Source: Armatimonadetes bacterium DC
Lineage (GTDB): Bacteria; Armatimonadota; Fimbriimonadia; Fimbriimonadales; GBS-DC
Direction of reading: 5' to 3'
Assembly (NCBI GenBank): GCA_001442985.1
Contig: LDYB01000006.1
Location: 1 to 64,000, forward strand
DNA: 64,000 nucleotides
The position numbers and the translations under genes were made by a program. Positions within the stretch are counted from its first letter, which is position 1; every line of letters starts with the position of its first letter. The notes beneath the pieces are model-generated. The model worked only from the letters and a program-made list of their open reading frames with translations. It did no database searches and was not told the origin of the DNA. Below, piece by piece: positions 57,298 to 64,000 of the stretch.

Positions 57298-57700
57298 CGG
57301 CTTGGAGATTGTTGTTATCCCTCCAGGGGGTCAGGCGCAGGAGATACTGCATCGCGCCCTTCGCTACCTTTCTGGAAGCCTCGCCAAAGCGTGGATTCAT
57401 CTCGCTACAAAGCCATCGGAAGCAATAGTGCCAAAACTGGTGCTTATTGACGAGCAAGCGCTTCACCGCGACAATCGTGGGCTGGCAGAAACGCTTCGCG
57501 AGCTGCAGCAAAGTAACTGGCGAGAAGTTCCCGTGATTGTCCTTGACGACCCGGAAGCCGATATAGTGAGTGGCTATGCAGCAGGTTATGTGGCGCGCGT
57601 TTGTCTCAGTAGCTCGCCACAAGAAATTGCCAGAGTTATTCAAAAAGTTTTGGGCTATGAGGATCATATTATACCAACGGGCACAGACGGTCGACAATGA
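57278..57700 (+). CDS. Receiver-like protein lacking the phospho-acceptor pattern
   Basis: From the ATG at 57278, preceded by GGAGG at six bases, the protein has 140 residues. The spacing of strands and helices follows a CheY-type receiver: GLEIVVIPPGG, PKLVLIDEQAL, RGLAETLRELQQSNWREVPVIVLDDPEADIVSGYAAGYVARVCLSSSPQEIARVIQKVLG. The usual acidic pair after strand 1 is missing and Lys after strand 5 is not evident, so it is probably a pseudo-receiver. It overlaps the preceding gene and its stop overlaps the start of a 33-codon frame (ATGA). Confidence 0.6.
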   Translation: MPESAGNGLEIVVIPPGGQAQEILHRALRYLSGSLAKAWIHLATKPSEAIVPKLVLIDEQALHRDNRGLAETLRELQQSNWREVPVIVLDDPEADIVSGYAAGYVARVCLSSSPQEIARVIQKVLGYEDHIIPTGTDGRQ

Positions 57701-57798
57701 TCAGAAGCAAATCTAGCGAATTAGAAATAACCAATATCGACGAAGAAAGGGCGAGCTCTTCATCAAGCAGTTCTGAGCCACTTACAGAAGGCAATTGA
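57697..57798 (+). CDS. Serine-rich 33-residue peptide
   Basis: The ATG at 57697 overlaps the stop of the receiver-like gene as ATGA. The frame reads MIRSKSSELEITNIDEERA, then seven consecutive serines, then EPLTEGN and TGA at 57796. The acidic N-terminal half and the polyserine tail look like a leader and core of a modified peptide, or a small regulatory protein. No modification enzyme is visible nearby. The serines use five different codons, so the tract is not a simple DNA repeat, which suggests selection for the protein. Evidence is limited to coupling and composition. Confidence 0.45.
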   Translation: MIRSKSSELEITNIDEERASSSSSSSEPLTEGN

Positions 57799-57907
57799 CC
57801 GAACCGCCTCCTGACCCTATAGAGGACAAAAAATGCTCCCCTGACAGGACGCCCGACTCGGCGATCGAAACGCCCGTCTAAACACTGTGTACGGGCAGTT
57901 GTTCGCC

Positions 57908-57943
57908 ACACGGAAACCCTGCTATCTTGCAGGGTTTCCGTGT
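57908..57943. terminator. Strong terminator between the 56914-57798 operon and clpX
   Basis: A perfect 15-bp stem (57908-57922 with 57929-57943) with loop TATCTT is followed on the plus strand by TTACTTTCTT. It ends the plus-strand operon and, being symmetric, may also end the clpX transcript. A smaller GCCCGT/ACGGGC hairpin lies at about 57880-57898. The rest of 57799-57907 holds no gene I can see. Confidence 0.75.
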
Positions 57944-57951
57944 TTACTTTC

Positions 57952-59214
57952 TTAAGAAGCCTGCTGAACCTCGTCTTTGGTGAGGATAATCGGCTCTTTG
58001 CGCTGGGTGACGGTCTCTTCGGTGATAATCACCCGCTTGATGTTGGGGTTGGAGGGCACTTCGTACATCACATTGAGCATAATCTCTTCCATGATGGAGC
58101 GCAGGGCGCGTGCGCCTGTGCCCCGCCGAATCGCCTCGCGGGCGATTGCTTGAAGCGCCTCCTCTTTGACCACCAGCTCCACGCCGTCCAGCTCGAAGAA
58201 CTTCTGGTACTGGCGCACGAGCGCATTTTTCGGCTCCACGAGGATTCGGACAAGCGTGGCTTCGTCCAGCGCGTCCAGAGTCGCGATCACGGGCAGGCGC
58301 CCGATGAATTCGGGGATTAGCCCGAACTTGAGCAGGTCTTCGGGCATCACATGCTGGAGAATCTCGCCGACATTGCGTTTTTTGCGGCTTTCGGGGCTGG
58401 AGCGGAAGCCCATCGTCTGGTCGGTGAGGCGTCGCTCGATGATGCGATCCAGCCCTTCAAACGCGCCGCCACAGATGAAGAGGATATTGGTGGTGTCAAT
58501 CTGGATGAACTCCTGATGAGGGTGCTTGCGTCCGCCCTGCGGTGGCACATTGGCAATCGTACCTTCCAGAATTTTCAGCAGCGCCTGTTGCACGCCCTCG
58601 CCTGACACATCGCGCGTGATGGAGGGGTTATCCGATTTGCGGGCGATTTTGTCTATTTCGTCGATATAGATAATCCCGCGCTCGGCAGCCTTGATGTCCA
58701 TATCTGCCGCCTGAATCAGCCGCAGCAGGATATTCTCCACATCCTCGCCCACATAGCCCGCCTCCGTGAGGGCGGTGGCGTCTGCAATCGCGAAGGGCAC
58801 ATTCAGAATCCGTGCCAGCGTCTGCGCCAGGAGCGTCTTGCCACTGCCCGTGGGACCGATCAGCAGGATATTGCTTTTCTGCAGTTCCACATCGGTGGCG
58901 TTGCCCGCTTTGAGGCGCTTGAAGTGGTTATACACTGCCACCGACAGCACCCGTTTGGCGCGGTCTTGCCCGACCACATACTGGTTCAGGACGCGATAGA
59001 TGTCTTTGGGTTTGGGAATAGTATCCACGCTTCCTGCATGGACGCCCGCGCCGGCAGGTTGCATTTCGTTTTTGAGGATATCGCTGGCGAGCCGCACACA
59101 GTCCGAGCAGACCCCGCCATACATCCCCAGAATCAACTTGCGTACCTGCTCACGGGTTTTCCCGCAGAGGACGCAACGATCCATCATTCGGTTCTCCGAC
59201 GAAATCCTCGCCAC
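57952..59214 (-). CDS. clpX: ATP-dependent Clp protease ATP-binding subunit ClpX
   Basis: The 420-residue AAA+ unfoldase starts at GTG 59214 with AGGAGG five bases upstream. The N-terminal zinc-binding domain has Cys14, Cys17, Cys36 and Cys39. Walker A GPTGSGKT is at 120-127, the pore loop is GYVGED, Walker B is IIYIDEIDK, and the sensor/arginine region is in ERRLTDQ. The ClpP-docking loop carries MGF (QTMGFRSS) in place of the usual IGF. It feeds unfolded substrates to ClpP, whose gene lies 23 bases upstream in the same operon after tig. Confidence 0.97.
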   Translation of the reverse strand: MARISSENRMMDRCVLCGKTREQVRKLILGMYGGVCSDCVRLASDILKNEMQPAGAGVHAGSVDTIPKPKDIYRVLNQYVVGQDRAKRVLSVAVYNHFKRLKAGNATDVELQKSNILLIGPTGSGKTLLAQTLARILNVPFAIADATALTEAGYVGEDVENILLRLIQAADMDIKAAERGIIYIDEIDKIARKSDNPSITRDVSGEGVQQALLKILEGTIANVPPQGGRKHPHQEFIQIDTTNILFICGGAFEGLDRIIERRLTDQTMGFRSSPESRKKRNVGEILQHVMPEDLLKFGLIPEFIGRLPVIATLDALDEATLVRILVEPKNALVRQYQKFFELDGVELVVKEEALQAIAREAIRRGTGARALRSIMEEIMLNVMYEVPSNPNIKRVIITEETVTQRKEPIILTKDEVQQAS

Positions 59215-59237
59215 AATCGCCTCCTGTGCGTGTGAGA

Positions 59238-59852
59238 TTACTCCTCCCCCGTGCGCCGAGTGAGGACATGATCGATTATTCCATACTCCTTGGCTTCCTC
59301 TGCAGACATAAAGTAGTCGCGAGCGGTGTCCTGCTCGATGCGCTCGATGGGCTGCCCCGTGTGGCGGTGCAGAATGTTGTTGAGGATGTCTTTATAGCGG
59401 AGCACCTCGCGTGCCTGAATCTCGATGTCAAGCGCCGTGCCCTGAAAGCCCGCATGCACCTGGTGAATCATGATACGGGCGTGCGGGAGGGCGTAGCGCT
59501 TGCCGGGCGCGCCGCCTGCCAGCAACACGGCGCCCATGCTGGCAGCCTGTCCGATACAGATGGTCGCCACATCGGGTTTAATCATCTGCATCGTGTCGTA
59601 GATTGCCAGCCCTGCGCTCACCACGCCGCCTGGCGAGTTGATGTACATATCGATGTCTTTATCGGGGTCTTCTTTCTCGAGGTAAAGCAGTTCAGCGACA
59701 ATCAGGTTTGCCACATAGTCGTCGATGGGGGTGCCGATGAAGACGATTCGGTCTTTGAGCAGTCGGGAATAGATGTCGTAGGCGCGTTCCCCGCGCGCGG
59801 TCTGCTCCACCACCATCGGTATCAGCTGGCTTCGGAGAATTCGGTCGTTCAT
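59238..59852 (-). CDS. clpP: ATP-dependent Clp protease proteolytic subunit
   Basis: The 204-residue serine protease has the catalytic triad Ser105 (GQAASMGA), His130 (MIHQVHAG) and Asp179 (ARDYFMS). The INSPGG oxyanion motif is near residue 72. It forms the tetradecameric chamber docked by ClpX. Its start overlaps the tig stop (ATGA), so translation of the three genes is linked. Confidence 0.97.
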   Translation of the reverse strand: MNDRILRSQLIPMVVEQTARGERAYDIYSRLLKDRIVFIGTPIDDYVANLIVAELLYLEKEDPDKDIDMYINSPGGVVSAGLAIYDTMQMIKPDVATICIGQAASMGAVLLAGGAPGKRYALPHARIMIHQVHAGFQGTALDIEIQAREVLRYKDILNNILHRHTGQPIERIEQDTARDYFMSAEEAKEYGIIDHVLTRRTGEE

Positions 59853-61138
59853 GGCGTCGCTCCTTCTGCTTCTTTATTTTGGAGATTCGCGGTCAGTTTT
59901 TGGAGAGCCTTTTCGATGCGCAGCTCCTGCGTGAGCTGGTAGCGCAGGTCGCGGTCGCTGCGCATGCGGGCGCGCTCCTGAGGGGTTTTGGCGTTTTCCT
60001 CGATAAACTGGTCAAGGTACTGTTCAATTTCCTCGTGCGTAGGCTCCAGTTGCTCCTTGTTGGCGATTTCCAGCAGGATGAAGGTGTTCTGGAGCCGTGC
60101 CAGGGCGCGCTGGCGGAGCGCCTCCTGAAGTTGCTCACGAGTCATGTTAGATTGCTCCAGAAACTGTTCCAGCGTCAGGCGACTGGCTTGCAGCTGCTCC
60201 ACGAATCGCACCGCTTCAGCACGGGTTTCCTCCTCGATGAGCGCATCGGGGATATGCACGGTGCTTTGTTCGCGCAGGGTTTGCAGGAGCTGGTCGGTCG
60301 CGCTGTTGATGGCATCCTGCATTTTACGGGACAGGAGGCTCTCACGCAACCCCTCGCGGAGCGCATCCGGCGACTCGAAACGGAAAAACTGCGCCAGCTC
60401 CTCGTCGTCCTTATAGCGCGGGCGATGGATTTGTTGCAGAGTTAACTCTACAGGGACAGTTTTGCCTGCGAGTTCGGGGTCGTCCCAGCTTTCGGGGAAG
60501 GTCAGCTCCAGCTGTTTGGTTTCGTTTTCGCGCATGCCCGCGAGGGCGTTATCCAGATCGGCAAAAGAGCGTCCCAGGATCACCATAAACCGTTGAGGGC
60601 GTGCCTCCGCTGGCTCCAGTGGGCGCAGCTGAATCACGAGTCTGTCTTCCACCTCTGCCTGCGCGTCGCTCACACGCTCGAGCGTAAGGGTTTCGTCACG
60701 CAGGGCTTCTATCATCCGTTGCACTTCGTCATCCGAAACTTCCACAGTGGGCAACGGGATATGAACCGATTCGTAATCGCCCAGTTCCACCACAGGACGC
60801 AGGGGGATGGTGGCTTTGAATCGGAACGGTTCGCCCTCCTGGAACTGCTCAATTTCAACCCGCGGCTCGCGGTATGGGGTGATATTTTGCTCTTGCAGGG
60901 CGCGTTCGAGGCTTTCTTCCACCAGAATTTCGCTGGCGACCCGGCGCACCATATCGGGCGCAAGCATCTGCTTGAGAATATTCAGGGGCGCCTGACCGGG
61001 GCGGAAGCCGGGCACGCGCACATTTTTGCCCAGATAGCGCACCGCCCGGTCGAACGCACGCTGAACCGTCTCCGTATCGGCTTCGATGGTTATCTGTATC
61101 GTTACGGGGTTAAGTTGCTGGACAGACAGAACTTGCAT
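59849..61138 (-). CDS. tig: Trigger factor
   Basis: From the ATG at 61138 the protein has 429 residues. The ribosome-binding signature [11 protein letters not shown] lies near residue 43 in the N-terminal domain, the PPIase domain is near 150-240 ([25 protein letters not shown] ... [20 protein letters not shown]) and the helical chaperone domain follows. The upstream part of the frame to 61210 overlaps the tRNA-Gly gene and is not coding. AAGAGGG precedes the ATG. It is the first protein gene after five tRNA genes and leads into clpP-clpX. Confidence 0.95.
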   Translation of the reverse strand: MQVLSVQQLNPVTIQITIEADTETVQRAFDRAVRYLGKNVRVPGFRPGQAPLNILKQMLAPDMVRRVASEILVEESLERALQEQNITPYREPRVEIEQFQEGEPFRFKATIPLRPVVELGDYESVHIPLPTVEVSDDEVQRMIEALRDETLTLERVSDAQAEVEDRLVIQLRPLEPAEARPQRFMVILGRSFADLDNALAGMRENETKQLELTFPESWDDPELAGKTVPVELTLQQIHRPRYKDDEELAQFFRFESPDALREGLRESLLSRKMQDAINSATDQLLQTLREQSTVHIPDALIEEETRAEAVRFVEQLQASRLTLEQFLEQSNMTREQLQEALRQRALARLQNTFILLEIANKEQLEPTHEEIEQYLDQFIEENAKTPQERARMRSDRDLRYQLTQELRIEKALQKLTANLQNKEAEGATP

Positions 61139-61165
61139 GGGTTTCCCTCTTGGCTGGATTAAGGA

Positions 61166-61240
<75 letters not shown>

Positions 61241-61253
61241 ACATCGTGTGGGT

Positions 61254-61259
61254 ATTATA
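61254..61259 (-). promoter_or_regulatory. Internal -10 box between tRNA-Leu and tRNA-Gly
   Basis: CGGGTATAAT on the minus strand (core 61254-61259) lies 13 bases before the tRNA-Gly 5' end. It may drive tRNA-Gly, tig, clpP and clpX independently of the upstream tRNAs. Confidence 0.55.
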
Positions 61260-61266
61260 CCCGATT

Positions 61267-61352
61267 TGGTGGGCGAGGGGAGACTCGAACTCCCACGGGC
61301 AAATGCCCACCAGATCCTAAGTCTGGCGTGTCTACCATTCCACCACTCGCCC
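61267..61352 (-). tRNA. tRNA-Leu (TAG)
   Basis: Class II tRNA with acceptor GGGCGAG/CTCGCCC, discriminator A and encoded CCA. The anticodon TAG is at 61317-61319. A long variable arm (TGGGCATTTGCCCG) is present. Confidence 0.97.
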
Positions 61353-61354
61353 GA

Positions 61355-61430
61355 TGGTGCCGGGGGCCGGAGTCGAACCGGCGACACCTGGATTTTCAGT
61401 CCAGTGCTCTACCACCTGAGCTACCCCGGC
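61355..61430 (-). tRNA. tRNA-Phe (GAA)
   Basis: Acceptor GCCGGGG/CCCCGGC, discriminator A and encoded CCA. The anticodon GAA is at 61395-61397 in loop CTGAAAA. Only two bases separate it from tRNA-Leu. Confidence 0.97.
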
Positions 61431-61444
61431 GGGCAGGGTAGAAA

Positions 61445-61522
61445 TGGCGGGGCTGACGGGACTTGAACCCGCGACCTCTAGCGTGACAGGCTAGCGCTCT
61501 GACCTGGCTGAGCTACAGCCCC
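61445..61522 (-). tRNA. tRNA-Asp (GTC)
   Basis: Acceptor GGGGCTG/CAGCCCC, discriminator G and encoded CCA. The anticodon GTC is at 61485-61487 in loop CTGTCAC. The T arm is GCGGG-TTCAAGT-CCCGT. Confidence 0.96.
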
Positions 61523-61541
61523 GCGTGTTTTCGGCTCGCAC

Positions 61542-61617
61542 TGGTGGGCGAAGCAGGACTCGAACCTGCGACCTCTTCCTTGTAAGGGAAGCGCTCTCCC
61601 ACCTGAGCTATTCGCCC
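61542..61617 (-). tRNA. tRNA-Val (TAC)
   Basis: Acceptor GGGCGAA/TTCGCCC, discriminator A and encoded CCA. The anticodon TAC is at 61582-61584 in loop CTTACAA. It is the first tRNA after the promoter. Confidence 0.97.
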
Positions 61618-61637
61618 GGTTGCTTCCGAGCGCCTAT

Positions 61638-61667
61638 ATTATACCACATCGGCGCGAGAGTTGTCAA
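61638..61667 (-). promoter_or_regulatory. Promoter of the tRNA-tig-clpPX unit, overlapping the glnD stop
   Basis: On the minus strand TTGACA (61662-61667), an 18-base spacer and TATAAT (61638-61643) form a near-consensus sigma-70 promoter 20 bases before tRNA-Val. The TGA inside TTGACA is the stop codon of glnD (61664-61666). Confidence 0.85.
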
Positions 61668-64000
61668 GGGGTACCCTCTGGTTTCTGCGCGATAATTGCT
61701 TCCAGGGCGGCATAGGCGCGGGGGTCTATCTTGTTGCCCTGCGCGTCGGTGCAGTAGAAGCTGAGCAGGGTGCGCCCTGCCCACTGTCCCAGTCGTGCGC
61801 TGTGAATGTTCCAGCCCAGCCGCGAAAGCGCATACGACGCCCGATAGAGCGCGCCTGCGTCCAGGGGCGTCTGCAGGTCAATCACCGTGTAGTGATCCGA
61901 GGCGTTCTCGTGGAACTGGAGCTGGTGAACCTGCAGGGGGGCGTCGGGGTCTTTCTGGTGGGCGCGGAGCAGCTCCGCCACCGACAGCTCGCCCTGCAGC
62001 ACCCGACGCAGGTCGCGCTCCAGAATGGCGCACTGGTTCGCTGTCAATGGGCGGTGGCGCACCGTGAGCCACAGAGTGTCCAGCGCGACGCGGGGCGGGT
62101 CTTCGCGGGTCAGCACGCGCGCAGAACTCACCTCCACCTCATGCGCATACAGCACGCCGGCAATCTTGCTGAGCAATCCGGGCTGGGGGTCGTCAAAGGT
62201 GCAGAGCGTCAGCTCGGTATAGGGCGAATCGGGCGCGTTGTGAAATTCCAGCACGGGACCCTCGCCCTGACGCACGCGCTGTATGTAATGGATATGGAGG
62301 CTAATCTGGTCGGGAGGCGTGTTGAGCAGGTAGCCCGGGGGCATGCTTTCGATGTGTTGCTCGATGGCTTCCTGTGGGAGGGGATGGCGTGCGAGGGCGC
62401 GCATCAGGCGCTTACGCAACTGCCCCACTGGCACCGGTTCTGCTGCCATGCCTGCCTCCAGCGCCCGTATGCTTCGCCGATAAAGCTCCAGCAGAAAGCT
62501 TGCCTGCGCGGGCGTCCAGATGCGTTCGCCCACCGCCTGCGTGTCGGCGCAGGTGAGCAGGTAAAGCATCTGCAGGCGCTCGATATCGTCCACAATCCGG
62601 GTGAACTCGCGAATCGTTTCGGGCAGGTGCAAGTCGCGCTGGCGGGCGGTCTGCGCCATCAGCAGGTGGTGGCGCACCAGAAACACGACATCGGCGCGCG
62701 CCTGCTCGTCCCAGCCAAGCTGAGTGAGAATCTGTTCTGCGAGTTCAGCGCCGGCTTCGGCGTGCGGACGGTTGGGGTCCACCTTGCCGAGGTCATGGAG
62801 CAGGAGCGCCATATACAGCACTTCGGGGCGCGGAATCTGCTCCAGCAGCGCATGCCAGAGTTCGCGGTCGGAGCGTCCGCTTTTGGGCGGTGGCTCGCGC
62901 CACGAGTCCAGAATGCGAATTGCCTGCAGGGTATGCTCGCCGACAGTGAACTCGTGGGTGGGGTCGCCTGCGGGAAGCGCCATCGCCTGCTGCCATACAG
63001 GGAGCGCCCAGCCCAGCACGCCCAGCCGCGCCATCGGCTCCAGCACGCGATACACCGCGCCCACTCGACGGAACAAATCGTGCAAACATTGCCCCACCAC
63101 TTCGGGAGGCGGCGGGGGCGCATGGCGCAGTGTCGCCTCGATGCGCTCGGCAATCGCAGGGCTGAGTCCCAGCTGATAGCGTTGTGCCAGCACGAACACC
63201 CACAGGCACCATTCGGGCGGCTCGCGCTCGATGGCGGGCGCGGGTGTAATCTCGCGGTTCACGCTATCCAGCCCGATCCCTAACACAAGGGGCGCGCGCA
63301 CCAGTCGCTCGATGGTGCGTCGGGTCAGGCGGGCGTGTGTTTCCAGCACGGGGTAGAGTTTTTTCGCGAGCGCCTCCCGCGAGACACCCAGTCTTTCGGC
63401 AATCCGCTCTTGCTTGCTGAGCGTGAGCTGTTCGCGCGCCTCGCCGCCCAGCCAGTGCAAAAGCGCCCGGAACCAGAGAAGCGTTTGCGTGGCGCATTCC
63501 AGCGCTTCGGCGTCGTCGGCGGAGATCAGCCCTTCGGCAATCAGGGTCTCCAGCGCGTGGTCAGGCGCTATGCCGAAGCGCGCCTGCGCCATCCAGTTGA
63601 GGGTGTGGCGGTCGCGCAAGCCGCCGCGCCCCTCCTTGAGGTCTGGCTCCGTGCGCAGAACCCCCTCGCCCTGTTTCTGCCAGCGCGCCTGATATTCCTG
63701 ATACCGTTCCAGCACGAACCCCGTTGGGTCCAGCGTGCGCCAGAAGGTTTGCTGAAACGCCTCGGCGACCTGCGGGTTGCCCCCAATTCGGCGCATATCC
63801 AGCAGCCCCGTGCGCGTCTTGTCGTCCAGCGATTCGCAATCTTCCATCAGGCGGTAGGCGTAGCCCACCTTGAGGCGGGCGTGCGTGTAAAACACGCTCA
63901 TCAACAGCTGAAACAGGCGTTTCACCAGCCGCTCCGTGAACGGGTCATGGTCGTTCAGAGGCACGAAAGTGAGGTCAATATCCGAGTAGGGCGCCAGCTC
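61664..64000 (-). CDS. glnD: [Protein-PII] uridylyltransferase / GlnD-like (C-terminal part)
   Basis: The frame enters from the right edge; the first visible residues ELAPYSDIDLTFVPLNDHD contain the nucleotidyltransferase DxD motif. Then follow the GlnD-specific LKEGRGGLRDRHTLNWMAQARFG segment, an HD domain (LLHDLGKVDPNRPHAEAGAELAEQIL) for uridylyl removal, and two C-terminal ACT domains (ELTLCTFDDPQPGLLSKIAGVLYAHEVEV... and YTVIDLQTPLDAGALYRASYALSRLGW) that sense glutamine. GlnD modifies PII proteins in nitrogen control. About 780 of the usual 850-900 residues are present. No PII gene is in the window. The second ACT domain has a weakened ligand motif. Confidence 0.92.
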   Translation of the reverse strand, partial: ELAPYSDIDLTFVPLNDHDPFTERLVKRLFQLLMSVFYTHARLKVGYAYRLMEDCESLDDKTRTGLLDMRRIGGNPQVAEAFQQTFWRTLDPTGFVLERYQEYQARWQKQGEGVLRTEPDLKEGRGGLRDRHTLNWMAQARFGIAPDHALETLIAEGLISADDAEALECATQTLLWFRALLHWLGGEAREQLTLSKQERIAERLGVSREALAKKLYPVLETHARLTRRTIERLVRAPLVLGIGLDSVNREITPAPAIEREPPEWCLWVFVLAQRYQLGLSPAIAERIEATLRHAPPPPPEVVGQCLHDLFRRVGAVYRVLEPMARLGVLGWALPVWQQAMALPAGDPTHEFTVGEHTLQAIRILDSWREPPPKSGRSDRELWHALLEQIPRPEVLYMALLLHDLGKVDPNRPHAEAGAELAEQILTQLGWDEQARADVVFLVRHHLLMAQTARQRDLHLPETIREFTRIVDDIERLQMLYLLTCADTQAVGERIWTPAQASFLLELYRRSIRALEAGMAAEPVPVGQLRKRLMRALARHPLPQEAIEQHIESMPPGYLLNTPPDQISLHIHYIQRVRQGEGPVLEFHNAPDSPYTELTLCTFDDPQPGLLSKIAGVLYAHEVEVSSARVLTREDPPRVALDTLWLTVRHRPLTANQCAILERDLRRVLQGELSVAELLRAHQKDPDAPLQVHQLQFHENASDHYTVIDLQTPLDAGALYRASYALSRLGWNIHSARLGQWAGRTLLSFYCTDAQGNKIDPRAYAALEAIIAQKPEGTP

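Overview
The window is a dense chromosomal stretch of a GC-rich (about 60 %) bacterium. I see no insertion sequence, phage, CRISPR array or rRNA. A PEP-CTERM protein, many exported proteins of unknown function, a GlmL/MutL-type gene and a recurrent GGGTAYAAT -10 element fit an Armatimonadota-like lineage, possibly a thermophile. That placement is inference, because no 16S rRNA gene is present.

Layout. Bases 1-14500: a partial exported protein, a HEAT-like protein, glmL, an orphan nuoD, deoB, two aromatic amino-acid catabolism genes (phhA, hmgA), a hendecad coiled-coil protein, a SpoIID-type protein, a DUF697-like protein, an M16 peptidase and a DedA-type protein. Bases 14600-21000: three exported proteins related to FlgT/LPP20/CsgG with an SLH domain, a PEP-CTERM gene broken by an amber codon, and a fadN-like beta-oxidation enzyme. 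Bases 20900-23400: a Ro60/Rsr (TROVE) gene, two previously uncalled tandem Y-RNA-like genes directly upstream of it, and an HD-GYP protein. Bases 23400-28970: a sigma factor, a 54-residue secreted peptide and an exported protein, then two membrane proteins, nhaA and fabI. Bases 29000-35000: uvrB, then flgM preceded by a c-di-GMP-I riboswitch and a sigma-28-like promoter, then parA, parB, an alpha-L-fucosidase and an isochorismatase-like hydrolase. Bases 35000-42100 (minus strand): gcvH, gcvPA, a sugar ABC importer without its ATPase, a nitrilase-family gene, a small membrane protein and proline dehydrogenase. Bases 42400-56900: an operon of small exported proteins leading into rodA, a 3-methyladenine DNA glycosylase and a DUF92 protein; then a methyltransferase, a tricorn protease, sucD, an HD-GYP response regulator and an ABC-2 export module. 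Bases 56900-64000: a small operon ending in a serine-rich 33-residue peptide, and on the minus strand glnD followed by five tRNA genes, tig, clpP and clpX.

How the parts work together. Two RNA-based systems stand out. The Ro60 homologue and its tandem Y RNAs, one of them with a tRNA-like T arm, form a self-contained RNA quality-control module. The flgM leader combines a sigma-28-like promoter, a c-di-GMP aptamer and a Shine-Dalgarno-sequestering helix. Read literally, it would let c-di-GMP switch on the anti-sigma factor that silences motility. Two HD-GYP proteins in the window are candidate enzymes for degrading that signal.

Transcription signals are unusually uniform. GGGTAYAAT-like -10 boxes sit 6-11 nt before the start codon of about ten genes that lack a Shine-Dalgarno sequence, which suggests widespread leaderless transcription. 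Two divergent gene pairs share almost the same palindromic arrangement of two such boxes.
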